NCBI GenBank assembly: GCA_963970005.1
Contig: CAXAMN010003003.1
Coordinates: 132,245 to 196,244, forward strand
Origin: Durusdinium trenchii
Lineage: Eukaryota > Sar > Dinophyceae > Suessiales > Symbiodiniaceae
Reading direction: 5' to 3'
DNA length: 64,000 nucleotides
Positions 61,701-64,000 of the stretch are shown piece after piece (within the stretch, counting starts at the first letter, position 1; the number at the start of each line of letters is the position of its first letter). Under the pieces are notes generated by a model. The model did no database searches. It worked only from the letters and a program-made list of their open reading frames with translations, and was not told the origin of the DNA. The position numbers and the translations under genes are program-made.

Positions 61701-62680
61701 TACAGGCGCATCATACATGGCCTTCCTCGCCATTGCTGCAATGAGGTCTGCGAATCCGGAAGAATTTGTGGAGCAGCCGCATGCTTCTGTGAAGGTCAGA
61801 CTCAAGAGGATGTCAGAGGCAGAGGCCACGCACCACGCGGGCACCAGTGTTTTGCACCTACAGGCTGAGTGAACTCAAAGGAATACGTATTTCAACATAT
61901 CCCTGGCTCGGTATTTGCTTGTACTTGGGTTGAAGATCCGGAAGATTAACCCCAGCTGTCGAGATTGGTCGGCTGGTTGAAGGGGAGCAGTTTCTTAGTT
62001 CAAACCTGAGGCAGTGCAAGAGGAACTGTTTTGTTGCAACATTGGCAGAATCTGCAGGCCAGTGTGCAGCAAGCCATGGATAGATTGGAAGAGCTGGTGC
62101 TTCGTGCTACTGAATCAGCACTGAAGGAATCAAAAGTGCCTTGGCGTTCATGATTGCTGCACGATTCATCCAAAACAGTGAGGCCACCGGATGGCAGTTC
62201 CGGCCGAGAAATGGAGCGGCCTGAGAGATAGAGCGACAGATGGCTATTGCTGTCTACCTTTTTTTCCCTGTTTGCCTGAAGGATGCTGAAGGCAATCCTG
62301 AAACCGCTACGCCGCGTTGGTGTAAACAAATTACATTTTGCCTTCGATTGCCATTTCTGAGGGCCTTGTCAAGGGCGTGATGAGTGAAGTTCTGGTGCTC
62401 AAAGATCACCAAAGAGAAGCAGACACTGCGGAGGCCTGATATCTCAAACATGAGTTTGAGTGGCTGCTGAAGTGGCTGGCTTCAACCGGGGTCATTGTTC
62501 TTAACTTTACAGTTTCTCGACTTGTTTCTTTGTGTGCTTCACTACGCCACTACGCTTTGCTTCTTGAAGGCCCCCATGATTGAGCCCGTGCTGCCTGTGA
62601 AGGTCGCTCCCCAAGCGAATGTCGCAAGACCAGGGCCAGACGAAGATCCTTGGCCAAAGCACGTCCCAGGGCCAAAGTGA
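26099..62680 (+). CDS. Channel gene B: paralogue of A with giant introns
   Basis: Exons: 26099-26208, 27996-28033, 28320-28389, 28487-28576, 44411-44441, 45158-45244, 45475-45629, 45687-45771, 54927-55012, 55116-55188, 58881-58937, 59074-59188, 59322-59367, 59532-59591, 61746-61818, 62058-62126 and a likely last exon at about 62572-62680. Fourteen exon lengths equal those of gene A; S3 (+6) and S4 (-9) differ in frame. The product is the same channel: S1-S4, S5, GDSWG pore, S6, EF-hands and tail. Donors are mostly GC or GA, with GT at 26208, 55012 and 59367. The gene spans about 36.6 kb against 8.9 kb for A because two introns (15.8 and 9.2 kb) are full of retroelements and repeats. I see no stop or frameshift in any exon, so it looks functional despite the insertions. 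Confidence 0.83.
26236..26781 (+). CDS. 181-codon ORF in the S1-S2 intron of gene B, unrecognised
   Basis: A forward frame stays open for 543 bp in moderately AT-rich DNA and gives a Lys/His/Thr-rich product without a recognised motif, signal peptide or membrane segment. It lies wholly inside an intron of channel gene B on the same strand. The open length is mildly unusual, but the composition (many ACA and CAC codons) suggests chance. Confidence 0.15.
   Translation: MGAKACLTFPSFFLTHMNNITSSGLKSWLSEALRNHTHCKHIEPTRQLEQHVYISLQQFNTLETHSFKSFKVKSPNGIDSHTHSKHEGKIKQNKNSHLKPQRFECIQTRKTDARFQTAKQSIILSTFEEIGFKLLTFWQSLEAGVQQAGSGAIWDITAWNQQTSGSRSFRGSRHPTRISMW
27290..27925. repeat. GCGAAAG heptamer clusters
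   Basis: GCGAAAG occurs about fifteen times in three clusters (27290-27365, 27553-27605, 27828-27922), often as CGCGAAAGCC and once as the palindrome GCTTTCGCGAAAGC. A CAG/AGC triplet tract (27470-27508) lies between the first two. The last cluster ends about 75 bp before the S2 exon of gene B. The antisense and sense ORFs here are by-products of the repeats. Confidence 0.85.
29489..29686 (-). repeat. 3' LTR of the copia element
   Basis: 198 bp; begins TGTAAAATTCAG and ends TATCTTGACA on the plus strand. Its outer edge sits next to a 20-bp tandem duplication (CTCTCCCTTGTAAAATTCAG at about 29460-29500), so the first 12 bases of the LTR also occur just outside it, and the outer boundary could be misplaced by one such unit. 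A purine-rich stretch (on the minus strand AAACCAAGGGACGG) directly precedes it and is the likely polypurine tract. Confidence 0.88.
29899..31172 (-). CDS. Extra ORF region between RNase H and the 3' LTR
   Basis: Ty1/copia elements normally end soon after RNase H, but about 1.5 kb remains here. Minus-strand frames chain through it: 30850-30458 (IPDYHNQRRLPTNSTISLWE, SAWSDVLDNITTYWFAAVTK), 30753-30232 (GKVRKPGNWEQFIVPTTEEA, MTSEETTVLAIAFDAHNMVR), 30328-30038, and 30177-29899, which ends in a charged tail (EKSEDEEEEKGTKRPRQ) and a stop. Frame changes number two or three, as in pol. The residue mix is protein-like. No transmembrane segment or envelope motif is seen. The function is unknown. Confidence 0.6.
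31202..31700 (-). CDS. RNase H domain of the copia element (frameshifted from pol)
   Basis: After a single-base shift near 31690-31720 the frame resumes as DLNIYVDADWAGCPSTRK, then ALSSAESELYAIGTGAQK and IHTDSTSGKSIATR. The D, E, D and D carboxylates of the RNase H active site are in place, as is the conserved Thr-Arg-Lys-Ser-Thr-Ser-Gly loop. It ends at a stop at about 31202. This domain removes RNA from the RNA-DNA hybrid during reverse transcription. Confidence 0.88.
31371..34986 (-). CDS. pol of the copia element: integrase and reverse transcriptase (one or two frame changes)
   Basis: A 233-codon frame (34986-34285) overlaps the gag-protease stop by 22 nt and contains the linker before integrase (ALFVPGDNCPVPLETL). 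It shifts near 34390 into a 1006-codon frame (34391-31371). That frame holds an HHCC zinc site (H97, H101, C108, C111), integrase core residues D201 and E238 with correct spacing, a variable acidic/Pro/Thr tether, and copia reverse transcriptase with AGDVSTAFLHAP and YVDD (733-736). At residue 134 the first catalytic Asp position reads Gly (IQVGFTYMK). The last 70 or so codons are out of frame with RNase H. Confidence 0.9.
34965..36754 (-). CDS. gag-protease of the copia element (one frame change)
   Basis: It starts at ATG 36754 with a Pro/Ala-rich leader, then a capsid-like region (FFNGDYGTFEEWKYKFTAYM). The frame changes near 36311-36335, where the natural continuation lies in the neighbouring frame (GTRSIGHLTRLLKPTF), and runs to TGA at 34965. 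This second part contains a Gly/Lys/Tyr-rich tract, a CCHC zinc knuckle (CYRCGRTGHYAKDC) and an aspartic protease motif (MVDSGPATHVCP). A single missing base near CCCTTGGGG explains the break better than programmed shifting, since no obvious slippery site is present. Confidence 0.88.
36856..36871 (-). other. Primer-binding site of the copia element
   Basis: On the minus strand, TGGTAGCGGAGCAAGG follows the terminal CA of the 5' LTR with no gap. It begins TGG, the complement of a tRNA 3' CCA end, and continues as the complement of a plausible acceptor/T-arm (CCTTGCTCCGCTACCA). It is not the initiator-methionine sequence typical of many copia elements, so a different tRNA primer is implied; I cannot name it. 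Confidence 0.7.
36872..37069 (-). repeat. 5' LTR of the copia element
   Basis: Exactly 198 bp; on the plus strand it begins TGTAAACTTCAG and ends TATCTTGCCA. It aligns without gaps to 29489-29686 with eight substitutions, mostly transitions. As the upstream LTR for the minus-strand element it should carry the promoter. No clear TATA box is visible, which is common in dinoflagellates. The right flank is the CGTCCC low-complexity block. Confidence 0.9.
37070..38240. repeat. Low-complexity block: CGTCCC, CTA and CCACCTA repeats with GAGTGCAACGCACC units
   Basis: In order: CGTCCC/CCCCGT repeats (37070-37146), GTCT repeats (to 37190), 12-bp units of the type GCACCGAGTGCAAC (37238-37335, 37520-37570, 37985-38115), CTA triplet arrays (37335-37520, 37575-37735, 37850-37990), CCACCTA heptamers (37735-37850) and CTCTGT repeats (38165-38235). 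All frames are open for long distances, which gives a 518-codon forward ORF and a 265-codon reverse ORF that I do not consider genes. Confidence 0.95.
38241..39425. other. Region between the low-complexity block and the second copia remnant
   Basis: Two CT-rich segments (38265-38340 and 38430-38590) repeat a common order: GAAGGCTTGTCAGGCTG/CAGGCTTGTTGGGCTG, then TTTCTTT tracts, then a GTCAGTCAAGGGC landmark. They look like two copies of one dispersed repeat of about 240 bp. A TG microsatellite lies at 39078-39102. No gene is supported. Confidence 0.5.
39426..41950 (+). mobile_element. Decayed copia-type pol region in an intron of gene B
   Basis: Plus-strand fragments follow the copia order. 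About 39530: FLMEQPAAPQRMPEVASFW. About 39605-39760: integrase zinc site and first catalytic Asp (DCAVCQRAAAKDRP, VLSLDLTGPF). About 40200-40330: LYGLLMKHGYPVARVHTD. About 40361-40450: MIASTKQRVRRLLHG. About 41206-41340: reverse transcriptase (ASVDIKTAFLNAPL). About 41530: EALYGLRESPKLWGDY. About 41725: YVDD (ALVYVDDVMLFG). Many stops and frame changes separate them. No LTRs were found. The sequence differs strongly from the minus-strand copia element, so it is a different family. Confidence 0.82.
42003..42850. repeat. GCGCCAGGTTGGCTG tandem repeat, four main units of 140-300 bp
   Basis: Units start near 42035, 42224, 42403 and 42544 with GCGCCAGGTTGGCTG, continue TTACGGCTGCGTTGGA, CATCTTGGGG, CCCATAATGGTGATACAACTT, GCCAAAAGCCATCC and CTCTCCCCAGTGG, and end with CCACGCGCGCGCGAAA. 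A partial unit precedes them at 42003. The last unit carries an internal duplication of the CCAGTGGCCCTGCAG segment. Antisense ORFs across it merely reflect the repeat. Confidence 0.88.
42900..43345 (-). ncRNA. Structured repeat module, copy 6 (minus strand)
   Basis: Reading on the minus strand: hairpin 1 CCCC-AGTGAC-GGGG (about 43330), a weak hairpin 2, GGTTTG/CAAACC with inner CATG/CATG (about 43090-43130), clamp GCAGG (43053-43049) with CCTGC, hairpin CACAGT/ACTGTG with loop TGATCAG (43044-43026), helix A CCGAACAAGC (43019-43010) with A' (42987-42979, one bulge), and helix B GCCAG-CG (42997-42991) with a perfect B' (42977-42971). The AGAAAC 3' hairpin is only partly kept and the AC tail is missing. 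Confidence 0.6.
43570..43920 (-). repeat. Spacer module with nested palindrome, copy 3 (minus strand)
   Basis: Minus-strand copy of the segment at 15801-16165. The outer stem is now AAGGGAAA/TTTCCCTC and the inner stem CGAcACAC/GTGTaTCG, so both arms of each stem changed relative to the plus-strand copies. It also contains GAGCGGGACTTTAGTCTT, ACCGCCCGGGTAG and CACCTAAAAAGCCTGAAAG. An extra (TG)n insertion sits at 43756-43783. Confidence 0.65.
43925..44330 (-). ncRNA. Structured repeat module, copy 7 (minus strand)
   Basis: Nearly identical to copy 6 from the helices back to the ACTTTG landmark, so it is a recent duplicate. The 3' end is better kept: an ACCCT-TAGAAAC-AGGGT hairpin directly followed by an 18-bp (AC)n tail. 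One B' base differs (GCAGCG instead of CCAGCG on the plus strand), giving one mismatch in helix B. Its 5' end overlaps the region just upstream of the 31-bp exon of gene B (44411). Confidence 0.6.
44411..45771 (+). CDS. Gene B pore-domain exons
   Basis: Exon 44411-44441 (31 bp) encodes LVTMMSTCLK. Exon 45158-45244 encodes S5 (ALAWSFIFCFVIMTIWAMLI). Exon 45475-45629 encodes the turret (DCEQC) and pore loop LLLFKTVIAGDSWGTIAVPV. Exon 45687-45771 encodes S6 (AIIFVGSLLTLVFGVLNLIV). The pore-S6 intron is only 57 bp. The donor after S6 reads GCG|ACTCAG, or GC|GACTCAG if the boundary is shifted by one base, so this junction is non-canonical either way. An antisense ORF (45008-44244) covers part of this block and is not a gene. 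Confidence 0.88.
46174..46854 (+). CDS. Unrecognised coding region inside an intron of gene B
   Basis: ATG at 46174 opens a 123-codon frame (LELDCAKLPRELTLDSGFDM, VDFKKWIHFKCGLPSDEYNF, DFVNWLVETGRGQYEANG) ending TGA at 46543-46545. A proline-rich continuation lies in a neighbouring frame (AEPTELPPLPPPREAPPAP), and from 46606 the first frame resumes for 83 codons (LEDAQARKQPLRASIQAP, QLDETTNQPKQASEPEAPIS). It reads like one acidic, disordered-tailed protein with one small frame disturbance. It sits between the S6 and C-terminal exons of channel gene B, so it may be a gag-like part of a mobile element or a nested gene. No family recognised. Confidence 0.45.
46930..47230. repeat. 84-bp tandem duplication and GA microsatellite
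   Basis: GTGTAACGGTAAGTTCACGT with the following GGTGTGGTATAGTT occurs at about 46933 and again, slightly changed, at about 47006. A (GA)n tract follows at 47182-47224. This marks the start of an AT-rich stretch (about 46860-50480) that contrasts with the GC-balanced flanks. Confidence 0.75.
47231..49100. repeat. AT-rich region with CAATGGAAATCT and TCTCAAAA repeats
   Basis: At 47690-47995 about nine copies of a 28-40-bp unit share CTCAATGGAAATCTGCRTCCAA and ACCTTCAAAATCAAAAA. At 48790-48870 an ATCTCAAAA-type 10-bp unit recurs about eight times. Between them lies A-rich DNA without any supported gene. The short ORFs are repeats of the unit. Base composition differs clearly from the coding exons on either side. 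Confidence 0.7.
49110..50430. repeat. Large imperfect inverted repeat (foldback)
   Basis: About 49281-49600 matches the reverse complement of about 50060-50430. For example, GAAACTGGAAACTTCCATGA near 49397 faces TCATGGAAGTTTCCAGTTTC near 50354, and CCAAACAGTTTGAACCTCAC near 49512 faces GTGAGGTTAAAACTGTTTGG near 50240. A third, direct copy of part of the arm lies at 49135-49245. The roughly 450-bp centre has a separate short repeat of CCTGCRGC. The layout suggests a foldback or MITE-like element; terminal duplications were not found. Confidence 0.75.
50530..52790 (+). mobile_element. copia-type gag region (partial element) in an intron of gene B
   Basis: Fragments from 50545 to 51700 read like a gag N-terminus with a coiled coil (LFEVLRQENRDLRDELRDQR, about 51475). 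A 214-codon frame at 52137-52781 reads LPGATIRAKGINKLSRKTLS, then HLLAELEQLMRRVRP, then a CCCH-type finger (C-x12-C-x4-H, GPCKYFL...ACKWAH) and a CCHC knuckle (CFTCGATQHMAKDCP). The CCCH finger followed by CCHC is a gag arrangement I associate with dinoflagellate copia elements. No pol follows and no LTRs were seen. It may be the missing 5' half of the type of element whose pol lies at 39426-41950, but they are 9 kb apart. Confidence 0.75.
52791..53545. other. Region after the gag fragment
   Basis: A 210-codon forward ORF (52850-53482) crosses this stretch. Its residue mix (many Pro, Ser, Arg) and lack of any motif argue against a gene, and two other frames are equally open. GC content is higher than in the neighbouring AT-rich block. 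Confidence 0.25.
53546..53993 (-). CDS. Small predicted membrane protein or fragment, unrecognised
   Basis: Minus-strand frame 53746-53546 reads MVPVATMLLSLAGAYFLVHN, a likely membrane segment, then ANKPPKDQCVAMGPKGFKTQ and a short acidic end before a stop. Upstream on the same strand, 53993-53760 contains another plausible stretch (VLDTKSQKIGIWWTNQPTP) in a different frame, so the gene may be spliced or broken. I know of no family with this sequence. It lies antisense within the S6 to C-terminal intron of gene B. Confidence 0.35.
54130..54926. other. Sequence just upstream of the C-terminal exons of gene B
   Basis: A forward frame at about 54157-54329 (STETQPGTGDNFKDYMSHMD...) and another at 54605-54856 with one hydrophobic run (CVLKIIIAVLVALILIITFC) are open but have no counterpart in gene A and no family I recognise. 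I treat both as intronic. Confidence 0.2.
54927..62680 (+). CDS. Gene B C-terminal exons: EF-hands, tail and probable last exon
   Basis: Exon 54927-55012 reads VVDTFADARDRDILNLAEEM. Exon 55116-55188 is EF-hand 1 (FDRIDVDHTGQLTLEQL), which has better ligands than in A but Gln at loop position 12. Exon 58881-58937 is a linker. Exon 59074-59188 is EF-hand 2 (FEMIDIDNSGFIESNEF), canonical. Exon 59322-59367 reads FIKYNMMRTM. Exons 59532-59591, 61746-61818 and 62058-62126 form the helical tail (QEQIALRQAVEVHFAEL; AMDRLEELVLRATESALK). A proline-rich frame at about 62572-62680 (APMIEPVLPVKVAPQANVAR...) follows an AG acceptor in the right phase and ends in TGA, so it is probably the C terminus. Confidence 0.82.
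55300..58880. other. Intron of gene B between EF-hand 1 and the linker exon
   Basis: A 3.7-kb intron (0.23 kb in gene A). At 56530-57480 both strands carry long open frames (267 codons plus, 152 minus), with a CPHC segment on the plus strand that hints at a decayed LINE, but no diagnostic motif is present. At 58010-58032 there is a CT microsatellite. The rest shows nothing supportable. Confidence 0.25.
60128..60185 (+). repeat. Truncated repeat module ending at an assembly gap
   Basis: Forty-eight bases (ACTTCGAACTTGGGTTTTC to CCACGTTGGG) are identical to 60412-60458, then ten N at 60176-60185 mark a gap. Since the same words recur 280 bp later, the gap most likely hides a collapsed or misjoined tandem repeat rather than 10 bases. 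Confidence 0.85.
60340..60860 (+). ncRNA. Structured repeat module, copy 8
   Basis: Hairpin 1 CCTCC-TTTC-GGAGG (about 60360-60373); hairpin 2 CAGT/ACTG around CCC-ATGT-GGG; GGTTTG-type stem with inner CATG/CATG near 60568-60604; clamp GCAGG (60641-60645) with CCTGC (60727-60731); hairpin CGAATGGA/TCCATTCG (60650-60669) with loop CGTC; helix A CTCCAGCGA (60676-60684) with a perfect A' (60709-60717); helix B GGACAAGG (60697-60704) with CCTTGCCC (60719-60726), one mismatch; 3' hairpin ACCCT/AGGGT (60821-60837) and (AC)n tail to 60857. It lies in an intron of gene B. Confidence 0.6.
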
Positions 62681-63020
62681 GGATGTTTCGTCAGTCTCGT
62701 CCTCATAACTCCCCTGCTGATAGCACTGTGCTAGATGCGAAAGGCGGCGCATAGGATATATTGGATGCTGAGTAGTTCATGCAATGCAATTTGTTCAACC
62801 CTGAGGATTCATTTCTGTCGGTGTCACTCACGGCAGAGCCTACATGAGTTTTGACAGGCTTTGTAGGAATGATACCTTTGTAATATAGGTATTTTGTTCC
62901 CGCTTTTGAAATTCACAACTTGCCATCTCCGAATGGAGAAGTTTGCAGCGTTTGTGGGTTCGAACACCACTGCCAGAAAACAGTGCAAAGGTGAATGTCT
63001 GGTTCTAGTGTTGCTCATGG

Positions 63021-63625
63021 TTGGAGGATCGTAATGTGCCACACAGAGCTGCTGTGAGTTTGGACTTTTCATTCAATTTCCGAGGGCCGGTCTATCAGCT
63101 CAAACGATGCTACAATGATGCTGTCCTAGTTAAGGGCCACCACTCCCATTTCCGGTTCCGCCGGGGTGGCAATGTAGTTCTCACTTCACTTGAATCCGTG
63201 CTGGGCAAGCCGGGGATGGGAGTGCGAAGTTCTGTTCAGGAATTTCCTACAGTAGCCAGGGTTCTTCAATGCCATGCTTTTGGAGTGTGCTCTGTACGGT
63301 TGATTGAAACTGCAAAGCTCATACAACTAAGCTTTAGGATTGCAGACCCCCAAAATTATATCCCCAAAAAATATATCCTTCTGGAACGGTAAGTCCAAAA
63401 ATTAAGGTCGAAGAAGTCTAAGAACACTATCTTTCTTTTCATTGCAACAGGAACAATGCATCAGGCGATGGTTCATGTTTGCTTCCTTCTGAAGATGTTC
63501 AAAGGTTTGTCACCAAACCTTTCAGAAAGTTGCCAACACAATTTGTTCCATGCTCGATTCCACTTGCACCACAAAAACGGAAGACCCACAAGAGATGTTG
63601 CCTGGTCAAGATGACTCGTTGCTGA
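63021..63625 (+). CDS. Two-exon gene, product unrecognised
   Basis: Exon one, 63021-63388, encodes about 122 residues (LDFSFNFRGPVYQLKRCYND, GNVVLTSLESVLGKPGMGVR, DPQNYIPKKYILLER). It ends at a classic donor CG|GTAAGT. Exon two, 63451-63625, follows AACAG|G and continues in phase as NNASGDGSCLLPSEDVQRFV then KPFRKLPTQFVPCSIPLAPQ with a basic Cys-containing end, stop TGA 63623-63625. The 62-bp intron and phase match make this a good model. The ATG at 63021 is the first in frame, but an upstream exon is possible. No domain recognised. Confidence 0.55.
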
Positions 63626-64000
63626 ATTGAGTCAATGAATGTCCTGGCAACAACTGCAGTCTGCAGTTTCATGATCGATTCCTTTTGAGCTGAGATTTGC
63701 CTGCAGCATTTGCATCAGCTGCCCAGAGCTTCGCTGGACTGGGAATCGCATTGTCTCAATTCCACAGGTGCCAATTGTAGCCTATCAAGTCGGCACATTT
63801 TAGTATAAACCTATTTGATCCACGATATAATACAATATAGTCCTCCAGGCACTGAAGTGCACATTTGAGTTCATTGGGAAGTTGCACACGCACGCATGTT
63901 CAGGCTTCCCATCAAAAAAGTCTTATGTCCGCAAAACTTTCGATGCAAGCAACATAAATACTTGTACTAGCATACAGCCAAAGTGGTCCGGAGCACATTG

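Noticed and set aside
62950-62990. GGGTTCGAAC, resembling a tRNA T-loop
   Set aside because: The flanking bases do not form a T-stem and no D-arm, anticodon arm or acceptor stem can be placed upstream.

Overview
This window looks like nuclear DNA of a dinoflagellate, most likely of the coral-symbiont type (Symbiodiniaceae or a relative). The main reason is splice-site usage. In two paralogous genes whose exons can be aligned one to one, almost every intron starts with GC or GA rather than GT and ends in AG followed by G, which is a known dinoflagellate habit. Decayed retroelements of the copia and LINE type and many tandem repeats fit the same picture. I see no rRNA, no complete tRNA, no CRISPR array and no bacterial-style operon.

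Layout. 1-375: a 17-bp minisatellite. 430-2610: short coding fragments of unrecognised genes. 3356-12243: channel gene A, a single-domain voltage-gated cation channel (voltage sensor S1-S4, S5-pore-S6, one degenerate and one canonical EF-hand, helical tail), with a decayed retroelement in its pore-S6 intron. 11.7-19.5 kb: tandem repeats and a cluster of structured non-coding repeat modules. 23.0-24.5 kb (minus): a decayed LINE. 26099-62680: channel gene B, a paralogue of A spread over about 36.6 kb. Its introns hold a nearly complete LTR/copia element on the minus strand (29489-37069), a 1.2-kb low-complexity block, a decayed copia pol region, a tandem repeat, two minus-strand structured modules, an AT-rich region with a large inverted repeat, and a copia-type gag region. 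63021-63625: a two-exon unrecognised gene.

Genes A and B share 16 recognisable exons. Fourteen have identical lengths; the S3 and S4 exons differ by 6 and 9 nt and stay in frame. Their introns have grown independently. The pore-S6 intron is about 3.1 kb in A and 57 bp in B, while the S4-S5 intron is 0.9 kb in A and 15.8 kb in B. The predicted protein is a plasma- or endomembrane cation channel gated by voltage and modulated by calcium through its C-terminal EF-hand.

The most unusual content is a family of non-coding repeat modules (eight copies on both strands) with hairpins whose stem sequences differ between copies but keep pairing, and two interleaved helices (order A-B-A'-B') that also covary. 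Conserved loops and a 3' hairpin followed by an (AC)n tail suggest a transcribed, retroposed structured RNA. I do not recognise it as a known RNA family.
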